From Pyxicephalus adspersus (Eukaryota; Chordata; Amphibia; Anura; Pyxicephalidae), in contig NC_092859.1 of NCBI RefSeq assembly GCF_032062135.1, positions 72,519,972 to 72,583,971 on the forward strand: a stretch of 64,000 nt of DNA, written 5' to 3'. Shown in pieces: positions 45,501 through 56,795 of the stretch; positions within the stretch are counted from its first letter, which is position 1; every line of letters starts with the position of its first letter. The notes under the pieces were generated by a model, which worked only from the letters and a program-made list of their open reading frames with translations, searched no databases and was not told the DNA's origin. Both the position numbers and the translations under genes were made by a program.

Positions 45501-48427
45501 CAGCACCAGGGGACCACAAATTGACCCGAATGACAGAGCGGGACAATGGGTGGCAATACCAGTACACGCTGATGAAGGTGGGTGAAATATTGAGCATTTG
45601 GCATCTGATGTGTGGCATCAGGTGGGTGGCAGCATCAGAGGCTGAGGCAGGTAGCCAGAAGAAACCGATCAGCGACTCTAGACTCAGGCTGCTGCTGATG
45701 GAGCTGGTACTGCTCCTGCCACCGCACCCCTCCCCAGCAACCATGGCAGTGGAACGTGAGTGCAGAGGGCCCCCCGTTCAGACCTGCGACAAGTTGGACG
45801 ATGACGCAGATAGGCTGTGGCCAACTGACTACATTGAATGTCTCTGTAGTAGTTCAGTTTGTGCTCCCTCTCAGCGGATGTAAAAAAGGCCCCCATTTTG
45901 GAACAGTAGTGAGGATCCAACAAGGTGGAGAGCCAAAAGTTATCCCTCTGCCAAATGGTGACAATCCGACTGTCACTGTGCAAGCAAGTGAGCATGCAGC
46001 GGGCCATTTCTGCGAATGACTCGGAGGGACTCCCTGCTTCCATCTCCACTGCTTACTGCCACAGTGTGTCTGGGTCCTCTGCTTTGTCTTCCTCATCTCC
46101 CTCTTGCTCCTCTGGCTGCTCCTGCTCCTCCTCTCCTGTCACTTGAGTGGAAAAACTACCCATTTCGCTATACATTGCCTTTGCTCCATTGTCCTTCTCC
46201 TCCTCCTCCTTTTCCAGTTCAGCCTCCACAGGGCATGTGGCCGCAACATCTACCGCTACGTCTCCAGTCCCCTGACCAGCCAGATTTATCAGCATCTGTT
46301 GCAGGGCAGTGGAATGACGTTGTTCATCCCGTAGTCCTGGCGACTGACAAATAAAGTGGCCTCCTCAAAGGGCCTGAGCAAACGGCAGGTGTCACGCATG
46401 AGCTGCCAGTGGCTGACATCGAAGTTACACATGAGAGTACTCCTATCCGCTTGGATCATCAAGAATTCGTTGATGGCCTTTCTCTGTTCGTATAGTCAGT
46501 CCAACATATGGAGGGTGGAATTCCAACAGGTGGAAACATTGCATATCAGCCTAAGTTGGGGGATGTCATTCTGCCGTTGCAGCTCATGGAGGGTGTGCTT
46601 TGTGGTGTACGAGTGGCTGAAGTACATGCAAAGTTTCCTGGCCATTTTTATGATGTCTTGCAGATGGGTGGAAGACTTCAGGAACCGCTTGACAACCAGG
46701 GTGCATGGCTCAGCCTTCCTTGATGCAGCGCCGACACAATGTTCTTCCCGTTGTCAGTCACCATGGTTCTGATTTTGAGTTGTCGCGGAGAAAGTCATGA
46801 TTCGATCTCTTGATGAATCACACGGAGCAGTTCCTCCCCTGTGTGACTCCGTTCGCCCAGGTAAACCAGGTGCATGACAGTGTGACACCACCGTGCCCTG
46901 CACATGTGGTATGTTGGAGGGGCACTGTGAATTGTCCCTGCAGTGGAGGCTGAGGACACGATGAAGGATGAGGAGTCAGAGGCGGACGTTGTCGCTTGAC
47001 CAGCGGCGTGAGAATGTGGAGGCGGAAGCAGTGTTACCTGGCCAAGTTGCTGGTGTGGCTGTGCAGGAACCACATTCACCCAATGGGCCGTAAATGACAT
47101 GTATTGTCCCTGACCATAGTTACAGCTCCACACATCAGCGCTGCCATGCACTTTGGCAGACACCGACAGGCCCATGGACTGGCCCACCTTCTGTTCTACA
47201 TATTTGTGCAGGGCTGGTACTGCCTTTTTCGCAAAGAAATGAGGTTTTGGGACTCTCCACCTCAGCTCGGCACAAGCCGTCAGTTCTCTGAAAGGTGCAG
47301 AGTCCACCACTTGGAAAGGGAGGGACTGCAGCACCAGCAACTTGGACAGGAGCACTGCTCAGTCCTCAGTTGGATGCTCAGTTGGATGTGTGCACACATA
47401 CTGTTGTTTCTTGGCAATCGCTTTGGTGATCAATTGCTGACGGAATGACAGATGGGGAGTAGGAGGAGCAGGACCATCTGGACCAGCAGAAAATGGAAAT
47501 GACATACAGATCCCTTCGGCTGAGGTGGTAGAGCCTTGACTGCCTGAAAGCCGGTGCCTGCCACTGGGTGATGCAGCGGTTGCTGCGGCAGGCTGGACCA
47601 CCACATCGGAGCCACAGTTCTCCCAAGCCACATTATGGTGACATTGCATATGTTGACACAGGGCCGTGGTGCCAACATTGGCATCCTGGCCATGCTTCAC
47701 CCTCTGCCCACATATTCTACATATGGCCAAGTTAACCTCCTCCGGCGGCTTAACAAAAAACTGCCACACCGCCAAGTAGGTGATTTTCCCCCAACACTCC
47801 ACACTGACTGACTGCTACTGCCGCTGCCTCCGTAAACCCCTGCACCACTACATCCCGGCAGGTAGGTTTCTGCAAAGCAAGTGGTCTACCTCGGGCTCCT
47901 GACCTCCCACTGCTGCCACCCTGCTGACTACCAGCCATACTACCACCTTGATGGCTCAGCCGATGCCTCTCAGGCAAGCTGCCACCCTCTTCTCCTGATG
48001 ATGATGAAGCCCCTTCTTCATCTGGCTCCCAAGTGCATTTGGCTTAATCATCAAGTGGTGTATGCATGTCACTGATGTCCTCCTCAACTCTGGGTCAGGA
48101 GCCTGACCGCTCGCAACACCACCTCCCACGCCACTCTCCTCATCACTACTTGCCTGCCTAGCAAAGGAAGCTGGGGATGTCTATTCCAGATCTTGGCTGG
48201 GGAGTAGCTGCTGACTGTCCTCTACCAGCTTGTCCTCGCTGTATAGTGGAGCTGAGCCCACAGCATGGAAGACCGAGTTAACCAATCAAGAATCGCTGGC
48301 TTGCTGGTCAAGACATGACCGCTAGATGACACCGGGAGCTCAGGCCTCTTGCTGTGACTCCTGCAGTCAGGCCCCCTTACTCTGCTGCGACCTCTGCCTG
48401 TGCCAGAAACATTTAGGCCTCTGCCAC
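45501..48427 (-). mobile_element. BED/hAT transposon, minus strand, broken
   Basis: From the gap leftwards on the minus strand there is a Ser/Gly-rich N-terminal part (48000-47900), then ORF 47802-47359 with a BED zinc finger (VWQFFVKPPEEVNLAICRIC ... GTTALCQHMQCHH: C-x2-C and H-x4-H). ORF 47355-46795 reads AVPALHKYVEQKVGQSMGLS and YMSFTAHWVNV. Next, around 46620-46490, a frame reads LICNVSTCWNSTLHMLD, equal to the DVxTRWNST motif. ORF 46049-45684 has RDNFWLSTLLDPHYCSKMG and FTSAEREHKLNYYRDI, the hAT central and C-terminal region. Several frameshifts and stops lie between them. The dimerisation motif at the extreme C terminus is not found; the coding runs into the minisatellite instead. Confidence 0.85.
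47359..47802 (-). pseudogene. BED-type zinc finger of the hAT transposase
   Basis: The 147-residue ORF has the aromatic lead VWQFF, Cys pair CRICGQ, and His pair HMQCHH, spaced as in BED fingers, the DNA-binding domain that hAT transposases use to bind their ends. The rest is Ser/Ala/Pro-rich linker. The ORF is open but separated from the catalytic part by a frame change. Confidence 0.75.
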
Positions 48428-48874
48428 NNNNNNNNNNNNNNNNNNNNNNNNNNNNNNNNNNNNNNNNNNNNNNNNNNNNNNNNNNNNNNNNNNNNNNNNN
48501 NNNNNNNNNNNNNNNNNNNNNNNNNNNNNNNNNNNNNNNNNNNNNNNNNNNNNNNNNNNNNNNNNNNNNNNNNNNNNNNNNNNNNNNNNNNNNNNNNNNN
48601 NNNNNNNNNNNNNNNNNNNNNNNNNNNNNNNNNNNNNNNNNNNNNNNNNNNNNNNNNNNNNNNNNNNNNNNNNNNNNNNNNNNNNNNNNNNNNNNNNNNN
48701 NNNNNNNNNNNNNNNNNNNNNNNNNNNNNNNNNNNNNNNNNNNNNNNNNNNNNNNNNNNNNNNNNNNNNNNNNNNNNNNNNNNNNNNNNNNNNNNNNNNN
48801 NNNNNNNNNNNNNNNNNNNNNNNNNNNNNNNNNNNNNNNNNNNNNNNNNNNNNNNNNNNNNNNNNNNNNNNNNN
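48428..48874. other. Assembly gap (447 N)
   Basis: Run of N at the 5' side of the minus-strand hAT element. It probably hides its N terminus and left end. Confidence 1.
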
Positions 48875-49239
48875 ACTACAGCAGTTTATTTAACCACTGG
48901 TGAGGAGAATGAAATGTTATCACTGATAGGTAATGCAGTCTTTAACGCAGAATTAATGCAGGTAATGCAGTAGTTCTCACACGTTTGTGTTATGTTGTGA
49001 AAGATGCTAAAGGTGGTTCTGAGATCAGTATTGGATCTTAGATCAGAATTAGTATGATTAATGGGTACCAGCATTGTTAATCTTGTGCAGGAGAAGGAGG
49101 ACCTCACTGCATATTGTGTCACCCCATAGATTTACCAGTTTCTGCAGAACCCTTTATCTTGTAATGGACTGATTGATAACTATTTTGAAATGTGAAATAT
49201 TTTTGAAAATTTACAAGGGTTACTCCTTTACAGGCCCTA

Positions 49240-49709
49240 TCAATATTCATATGGTAAATGTGGTTTGTACAGGACTATAGCAGGTTCTGTAGGCATGTAT
49301 TGGTGCTTATGTGCCTAAAATTTAAACTTTTTATAATAATTGATGGTTTGAAGACTAATTAATTTATATATTTTAACTTTAACATTTCTTTAAGTAGATC
49401 TATTCTCATCATATATTCTGGTGGAATACCAAACAACTTTTTTGAAGTTGCTTTCAATAACTTAAGCCTACAAAAAGAGTACACGTGCATGTTCTCTTAG
49501 TATTGACATAAATATCCCAGCTTCCTTGTCATAGGATGCTGGAATTCTGACAAGAATTATTTCCTTGCCAATTAACAAATAAGGAAGATGACAAAATCTG
49601 CCTTGAGTTTCATTCTAGATGTATATAAAGGGGATGGAAAACACTGTATTCTTCAGAGAGAAGTTTAATTCTGTTAAGTTTATTAGCTTCACTCACATCT
49701 TGTTTCATC
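49240..49709 (+). promoter_or_regulatory. Promoter and 5' UTR of cluster gene 2 (copy P4)
   Basis: Collinear with 24345-24862. It contains aggatgctggaattctgaca, agaattatttccttgccaat and acaaataaggaagatgaca. The TATA box (tgtatataaagggg) is at about 49619, some 90 bp upstream of the ATG. The 5' UTR (tattagcttcactcacatct, then tgtttcatc) is nearly identical to copy 1. Confidence 0.7.
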
Positions 49710-50113
49710 ATGAAGATCGCAGTTTTCTTCGTTCTTCTGAGCATCTCCACATTTTTTGGTAAGAATAGCCCTTGATAATGAATCTTATGTTGAATGAAAA
49801 AGTGTAAACACTTAAAGCTGATCTCTAGGACAAAATTACTTTAGGTGATGATATCTTGGTTCACAGGCTAAGAAAGAAAGCATACACAATGAGGTAAAGA
49901 TGGCCAAAGATGAGCATTTTGTACATGTAATTGCCACCCCAGTGATGTTTACCTGCCATGTGTTGGTTTTTGTTTATTGTTTGTTTCACAACAGCATCAC
50001 TGAATAATTACTTTGCAGCCAATGTAATTCTTGATGGTGGCAACAATAGAATATCCATATACAACATATTTGGACACTTGTTGTCTTCTTTAGACAAAAT
50101 GGAACATAACTAG
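49710..50113 (+). pseudogene. Cluster gene 2: signal-peptide exon plus Cys-less second exon
   Basis: Exon 1 is 49710-49758, encoding MKIAVFFVLLSISTFF, a clean hydrophobic signal peptide, with a phase-1 donor (g|gtaaga). The intron is much shorter than in gene 1 (about 236 bp against 905). The acceptor tttcacaacag ends at 49994; exon 2 keeps the frame and stops at 50111-50113, giving about 55 residues. Exon 2 aligns base for base with gene 1 (NYF.AN at its start, then LSSL), but all four Cys codons of gene 1 are changed, and a small deletion shifts the frame to an early TAG. It is most likely a pseudogene, though a neofunctionalised short peptide cannot be excluded. Exon 1 is better preserved than exon 2. 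Confidence 0.5.
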
Positions 50114-50439
50114 CAAACAGGGACATTGTCATCCCATAACAGTATGTGCCTATAAAGAGGATCACCAGATTTTTTTTAAACATAGTTTCACATTTACAAA
50201 ATATTTTATTAGTTTTGAAATTAGTTTTAACATAACTCAGATCAGAACTGACAGGCTTCAGGGTCACTGAAGGTTCACTAAAGGTTAGATCATAACCTTT
50301 TTGTTGCCCATAGCAGACCCTGGTATATCCATTTTTTTTTACCACTTAACGTGGGACACTAGGAGGTTGGTTCACAACAAAGGGGCACTGTGCATTCAGG
50401 GCATAATACAAAGAGGATAAATGTGATGTAAAGGGGGGA

Positions 50440-51145
50440 ATATGTTTTATCAATTAAGGAAACCCACTTTAAAGAATTCCCCTAAATTTAGAAATACATT
50501 TCTACTTCATAGTTTCATGTCACAAATAACAAACAAGTGCCTGTGATGATGAGTGTTTGTCAACAGAAGATTACATTTGAAGGACTACGACCTAACAACC
50601 TGTCATTGGAAATTTTTATCACAATTTAGCTTAAAGCAGACATAACCTAAAATTTTTACCTTACATAAAATGCTAGACAACTCTCTTATATAAGATAAAA
50701 ATGACCTTATTGGGAAACGAGTTTAAAAAAAAGCCACATCAATCAAGACTGAAAAGAATGGCAGAGCTTCTGTCTGAACTTTTCATGCAATGGGGTAAAA
50801 AATGCTGATCTCACGTGCTGATTTCAGTGACATCGGCACTCTTTTTTTCGCCATCTATGTCACCCAATCTAGACCCTGCGCAGTGCAAAATGGGGTGACA
50901 TATGAAGAAAGTGGAAGAAAAGGGGAAAGAAGATGGCTCCTGGCACTTAATCTGTGTTGTCACCCTCATTTCTGTTGTCACCCTCATCCACAGTGTTATC
51001 CTAATCTTTATTGTCAGCCCCATCTGTGGAGTGCATTATCTCCCTAATTGATGTTGTCACCCAAATCCATGTTGTCGCCCATTAACCCAATAAAAATCTT
51101 TACATTCAGGTGTAAAGTCCCCCTTCTGAGGGGCTTAGCTGACCC
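50440..51145. repeat. Recent segmental duplicate, copy 1 (partner 52140-52840)
   Basis: Direct repeat with a constant offset of about 1.70 kb and only scattered differences. It begins tatgttttatcaattaagga and ends cccccttctgaggggcttag. It includes the (ttgtcaccctcat) tandem. The 17280-17480 block is an older relative of its first part. Confidence 0.9.
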
Positions 51146-52139
51146 CCCCACCTGCACACACACTTGACGCAAACAGTGGTGGGAATGAAGAGTGAGAGGC
51201 ATCATGACAGAGAAAAAGTGAAAAAAACACTAAAGTTGCTTACTAATAAGGGCAGTGGGAGTGGTTCTAACCCACTCCAATTGCTTTTTTTGTTAAGCAA
51301 GTTTTGAGCCCAGGGGGAGGAGTAAGAGCCTTTTTTTAGAAGCTTCAAAGAAAAGTAAAACCCAGATCAGTATAATTTAGGCTTACATCACAAAAAAGCC
51401 CTAGTTGAAAATGAGAACTTAGGTCTGCTTTAAAGTGGACCTAAACTGTAACATTGGACCCAATATTAGATATCTATTGTCAATTTCTTGCAATGGAATG
51501 CCAGTACCCCTTAGTGGCACTGGCTGTGTCACGTGGAATCCACGAAAAAAAAAAGCATTGTATTATATGTATGGAAGTGGCCATCTTGTGTGTGGCAAAA
51601 TGCCATGCCATCCATTCTTGACCTTCTTCTCCACCCCACAGGTTTGTGCTGATTTCATAGATATAGATCAGGTACACCACCAGAAAACGCAGATCAGGGA
51701 CCCCATCCCACTACCATATCAGACATCAGCACAGTATCATCACCATCATCCTCCTCTGGGGAGCTCCATGTCACCCTAATCCACGTTGCCACCCTAATTT
51801 GTCCCCATAATCTATGATGTCACCATAACCTGAATTTAGCCTAATTAATACAAGTACTGAGCTGTGAGCGCAGACAGCATTCCCATTACCCTGTTTTTGC
51901 ACACAGTAACAATAAAAGTTTAAAGGACACAAGACATGGACGAGGACATGAGAAAGGTGATATTTGTCAATCTTCGCCTGTTTAAGAGAGAAGAATTTTT
52001 TATGATTAAAAAAGTGCAAAGTAATTGCAAACTTTTAAACATATTTCAAAAATAATGTAGCGTAGTAAGAGGTTTTAGAGTTAACCTTCCTGTGCTGGTT
52101 TTGGAGTCCATACATTATTATTCAAAATGCACAAAAAAT
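51146..52139. other. Spacer between the recent duplicates
   Basis: Plus-strand ORF 51435-51779 has no recognisable domain. Near 51770-51840 the cac.ctaat..gt words of the tandem block recur loosely. Confidence 0.35.
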
Positions 52140-52840
52140 ATGTTTTATCAATTAAGGAAACCCACTTTAAAGAATTCCCCTAAATTTAGAAATACATTTC
52201 TACTTCATAGTTTCATGTCACAAATAACAAACAAATGCCTGTGATGATGAGTGTTTGTCCACCGAAGATTACATTTGAAGGACTACGACCTAACAACCTG
52301 TCATTGGAAATTTTTATCATAATTTAGCTTAAAGCGGACATAAGCTAAAATTTTTACCTTACATAAAAGGCTCGACAACTCTTTTATATAAGATAAAAAT
52401 GACCTTTTTGGGAAACGAGTTTAAAAAAAAGCCACATCAATCAAGACTGAAAAGAATGGCAGAGCTTCTCTCTGAACTTTTCATGCAATGGAGTAAAAAA
52501 TGCTGATCTCACGTGCTGATCTCAGTGACATCGGCACTCTTTTTTTCGCCATCTATGTCACCCAATCTAGACCCTGCGCAGTGCAAAATGGGGTGACATA
52601 TGAAGAAAGTGGAAAAAAAGGGGAAAGAAGATGGCTCCTGGCACTGAATCTGTGTTGTCACCCTCATTTCTGTTGTCACCCTCATCCACAGTGTTATCCT
52701 AATCTTTATTGTCACCCCCATCTGTGGAGTGCATTATCTCCCTAACTGATGTTGTCACCCAAATCCATGTTGTGGCCCATTAACCCAATAAAAATCTTTA
52801 CATTCAGGTGTAAAGTCCCCCTTCTGAGGGGCTTAGCTTG
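52140..52840. repeat. Recent segmental duplicate, copy 2
   Basis: Partner of 50440-51145. At about 52838 it joins directly onto the 52840-53655 unit (ggggcttagcttgtttattc), whereas copy 1 continues into unrelated sequence. That junction marks one breakpoint. Confidence 0.9.
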
Positions 52841-53655
52841 TTTATTCAGCAACTCTAAGCACGCACATGTCCTGTTGGGTGTGCATTGTTAGACGTGATT
52901 TCTGCATAATATCCATGTCTTCTTTTTACACAACATTGCTGGGATTGGAATTTGTCCAATTTACTGTTACCTCTAAAATTTATCAGGGGGTATAAAGTGA
53001 CACTTATCTTTAAATGTTTCATGAAAGCACTTTATCCGCTAAATAAGCAAATATATAAATGTTCAAATGTTTGGACTCATTCCTAAGTATTGCACTCTCT
53101 ATTCAGTTCTGCTAGACCTGAACAATATCGATATTCAATCAGTGTAAAATGTGAGATTCTTTCTATAAGTAAGAACTGAAGCTACTGATATTGGATAGAA
53201 TCACTAGGTTGAAGATAGAATCACTAGGATAGAATCACTAGGTTGACAATGCTTTAGTTTTCACTGCTCTGAGGGCTAGTGGTTGTGTTGGAAGGGAAAA
53301 TGTAAATGAGAAAATGACTCTGGTCCATAGGTTTACCAGTGTGTATGAGAGCGTAAGTAGTTAGGTAAAAAAGACATTGTGATACCCAATAAAAAAAGGG
53401 GTGACAGTGTTCGTGAAAAGACACCCCCCGGCCCTATCTCCCACAGAATCCCTGATACAAACCTCTCCTTGCTGCTCCTATCTGCAGCTTAATGGTGCAA
53501 TGAAAGCATACACAGTAATTAGGTGACACACAATAGTGTACGGAATTATTAGCCAATCACAAGGCCTGAGCACTGTCACGGGATGAATGGAGCTGATCTT
53601 ACCTCCTTTTAGGTCTCAGACAATAATTTTGGTGGATATATATGTTTTTTTATCA
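52840..53655. repeat. Cluster unit block, copy 3
   Basis: Near-identical to 40152-40949, including the acceptor-like end (tttttttatcag). A local triplication of tagaatcactagg lies at about 53200-53245. Confidence 0.85.
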
Positions 53656-53770
53656 GAGAATGTGTGTACTATGTACCCCCCAACATAATGCTGATGTTGT
53701 GGGGAAGAGAACATCTGCCCCAATGATTACCCTTGCTCCTGTTGGGGACAGATAAGGTTTCTGGGTTTTG
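53656..53770 (+). pseudogene. Cys-rich exon-like block, copy 2, with stops
   Basis: Collinear with 40950-41052 (tgtgtactatgtaccccc, catctgcccca, ttgctcctgtt). In the frame that is open in copy 1, an AAA codon is TAA here and a TGA follows a few codons later. Yet the second half keeps the codons for ICP and CPCS-like Cys. This copy is dead. Confidence 0.45.
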
Positions 53771-53869
53771 TAAAAAGGAAAAGGGGTAAACATATTTCAC
53801 AGGATGTTATGGATAGGAGATGAGGAAAACAAAAACATTAGCTTTAACACATACTACAATATACTATAC

Positions 53870-54270
53870 AGGTTTCCATTATTTTATGCTGTATGTTATA
53901 TTTTTTTGTTGTATTCCTTTTTTGTTATCAGTGTGTGAAAGTTTCACATTTACAGACATGATTCTGACTGACTTAGGATAAAAACCTAGTTTATTTGCAA
54001 ACAATAGGATGGTAATGAAGGTCATAATGCTATTGAACACTTTGCTAAATTTAAACAACAATCTAAAATTATCTAAATGTTTGCATTGTTATTTACACAA
54101 TATAGGGTATCACTTTTTCTATACTTCATACTGAAGTTTTATAAAAATAAATAGATAAGAAATTGACCTATATTAGTTAGATCCTTTGAATAAAAAACAC
54201 GTGTGTTCCCAAAATTTTGTACCTAAATATCCTAACATCCTTGTCACAGGATGCTGGAATTCTGACAAAT
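53870..54270 (+). promoter_or_regulatory. Cluster intergenic block ending in promoter copy P5, cut by an insertion
   Basis: Near-identical to 41205-41600. The promoter core begins (aggatgctggaattctgaca, to about 54265) but is replaced at about 54270 by the foldback/PC-esterase element (agtacccagtacccagctgt). The remainder of the promoter is not found on the other side. Confidence 0.7.
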
Positions 54271-54954
54271 ATACATCAGTACCCAGTACCCAGCTGTAAA
54301 TGCCAGTTAACAAGGCTGTCCATTTTGCATTTTAGAAAGTTACAGCTAGCAGATAGGAAAAGGCAGTCCCCTACACAGCAATGTCTCCAGTAGCTAAAGC
54401 TTCTACACTGTCCGTATAGGTCATTGCCTCAAACAATAATGCTGTCCTTGCTCCGTCTCAGGGCCCACCGCCTCCTCCTCCCAGTACCCATCTCTAGATG
54501 ACAGTTAACAATGCCATCCACAGTACTCAGTGCCCACCGCCTACTCTTCCTGCTATTACTGCTGCTGCCAGCCCACTGTCCAGTACCCAGCTCTAGATGC
54601 CAGGCTAGACTCAAGCTCAATAGGATTTTTTTTCTCCACCGATTCCGCCAAGCCCCGTTTCCTTTCATGTGCTTTCACTCGATAGAAGGCCCTGAGACCT
54701 GAGAGTGTGGAAGGCATTAGTAACTGGCATCTGGAGCTGGGTGTAGTGCATCGTTAATGACACCCCAAAATGTGTAATCTGAAATTTGTGCTTGAATGTA
54801 GAAGGCCACGCTTTATCAGACTGAATTTCTGTGTACGTTACCCCAGGACTGGGATGTGGGACAGCAGTCCCTCTGTATATGTTGGAGGGATGAGATGGTA
54901 AACACCGGCATATTTAATGGAAACCGTGAGGTCCTGGATGACCACATTGAGCCA

Positions 54955-55690
54955 TGAAGTTATTGAGCTCAGCATTCGTCCGGAGCCTTCTCCACAACAA
55001 GTATGTGGCCGTCCTGGGAGACTCCATTCAAAGATCCATCAACAAGGATCTTGTGAAAATACTGCAGAATGATGACTTTCAGACTGAGAAGCACCTGAAA
55101 GGGAAGGGTTACATGTCATTTGCAAACGACACGTTGGGGGATCTCTGGGTGAAATCCACAATGCCATAATTTACCGCCAAGTGCGTCATTACAGAACTGA
55201 CCACCAACTTATACAGTTCTATCTCCTGAACTGTGTTTCTGCGGAGTACATAGAGAGCGTGCTGGCCAACTTCCAACATGGACCCCAGCCCGACGTTGTC
55301 ATCATCAACTAATTTATATAGGATGTTAGCAGATATCATGAGCAATCACTGCAAATGTACAAAACCAACCTGGACCACCTGTTTATTCGGCTCACCGAGG
55401 TGCTGAGCCCCAAATATCTAGTGATATGCAACACGTCCATGTCTGTTGGATTCAATACTGGTGAAGTGCTAGAGTACCCAATTCCTAATGTGCGCTGGGA
55501 CATCATAGAAGGGAATTTCTACAGCGCCACACTGGCAGATTTGCACCAATTGGATGTGATTGACTTGCACTTCCACTTACGCTTCAGGGTTAAAGATGCC
55601 ACCCACTCGAATCAGCTGGCTCATCGGAAGTATACCTGCATCCTGATGGCTCATATTGATTAAGCCTGGGGCATGCAGCAGGAACAGCAG
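54955..55690 (+). pseudogene. PC-esterase domain protein (PCED1/FAM113-like), intronless, broken
   Basis: The first ORF starts MKLLSSAFVRSLLHNKY and carries the esterase block-I motif VAVLGDSIQRSINKDL, as in vertebrate PCED1 proteins (GDSL/SGNH-like fold). A frameshift near 55150 moves the frame (IIYRQVRHYRTDHQLIQFYL), two stops follow near 55310 where DVSRY-type sequence resumes, and ORF 55355-55663 covers the rest (NTSMSVGF, NFYSATLADLHQLDVIDLHF). The last part holds D-A-T-H, matching the D-x-x-H catalytic pair, and ends at a stop one codon before AWG. There is one contiguous stretch without introns over ~230 codons, so it is a retrocopy or a copy mobilised with the flanking foldback repeats. 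Confidence 0.75.
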
Positions 55691-55844
55691 GAAGAGGAGG
55701 CGATGGGCTCTGAGACAGAGTGTGGACAGCATTGGTAACAGGCATCTAGAGCTGGGTACTGGGCAGGCGGCAGCAGTAACAGCATGAGTAGGAGGCGGTG
55801 GGCCCTGAGACAGGGAAAGGAGGGCATTAGAAGTTAAGGCCATC

Positions 55845-55990
55845 ACCTATATGGACAGTGTTGAAGCTGTAGCTATTGGAGACATGAATGAATGAACGAG
55901 ATTCCAATCTGTCCCTACCGTGATTGGAATCTCATTCATCCATTCATGTCCCCAATAGCTACAGCTTCAACACTGTCCATATAGGTGATG
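55845..55990. repeat. Large near-perfect hairpin
   Basis: gccatcacctatatggacag ... gagattccaatc is mirrored by gattggaatctc ... ctgtccatataggtgatggc. Arms are about 65-70 bp with few mismatches, and the loop is about 12 bases (tgtccctaccgt). A single arm (ctccagtagctaaagcttct, tgtccgtataggtcattgcc) is also present at 54386-54427 at the left of the composite element. Confidence 0.9.
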
Positions 55991-56639
55991 GCTTCAACCT
56001 CTAATGCCATCCTTGCTCCTTCTCAGGGCCCACCGCCTCCTCCTCATGCTGTAACTGATGCCACCTGACCAGTACCCAGCTCTGGATGCCAGTTACCAAT
56101 GCTGTCCACGATCCGTCTCAGGGCCCACCGCCTCCTCCTCCTGCTGTTGCCACCTGTCAGTACTCCATTCATAAATATGGCATTATAGCCATCTAGGTGG
56201 CATTGATGATGCACTACACCCAGCTCTAGATGCCAGTTACCAATGCCGTCCCCGCTCCGTCTCAGTGCCCACCGCCTCCTCCTCCTGCTGCTGCTGCTAC
56301 CTGTCACTTGTAACTTATAACAGAGCTGTGTAGCTGGCTATTTTTTTGACTGTAATACCCCCTCAGAGACCTCTGCCTGTACTCTGAAGACTGTGTATGG
56401 CTTGTAACAAAGCGGGGAAACCTGGTGGCTAAATTTTGGACCAGAGGAACCCCCTCATGCCCCTCTCTGCCTCTACTCGGAGACCGTGTAAAATCCGGCA
56501 TGTTCCCTTGACCGCCCCATAAAATGGCCTTGCCAGCAACAGAAAAAAAACTTCCTTATTTTTTTTTTTACTTGTACAATGTTGTGCAGAGCTGGGGGAG
56601 TCTTGACATGTCTTTTTAAATGTATTTATAGGCTGTAGA

Positions 56640-56795
56640 AGCTCTCCACTGTCCCGATTAACAACCCGAATTTTTCCCCTATTGACTTTAATAGAGTTAG
56701 AATTCGACGTTCGATCACCCGAATAATTATGCATTATTCGAACGAATAGCGGTCGAATCGAATAGTGAGCTATTCGACCAACACTAATTACTTTC
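56640..56795. repeat. TTCGAA-type repeat
   Basis: Dense ttcg/cgaa words (aattcgacgttcgatcaccc, attcgaacgaatagcggtcg, gaatagtgagctattcgacc), forming partial inverted repeats. Related words occur at 29085-29160 and 43655-43740. Confidence 0.6.

Larger units (their letters stand above)
54271..56310. mobile_element. Foldback-like composite element carrying a PC-esterase pseudogene
   Basis: The left side (54435-54610) has two units of a GC-rich repeat (gggcccaccgcctcctcctc, agtacccagctctagatgcc). The same unit appears inverted at 55670-55830 and forward again, three times, at 55985-56305. A further inverted pair is ggcatctggagctgggtgta (54725) against tacacccagctctagatgcc (about 56215). The pseudogene sits between the inverted arms. 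There is no transposase, and ends and target duplication are not resolved. Confidence 0.6.

Noticed and set aside
48326..48973. Long plus-strand ORF
   Set aside because: It crosses the second N gap.
54955..55690. Functional PCED1 gene
   Set aside because: A frameshift and several stops; no introns; flanked by inverted repeats.
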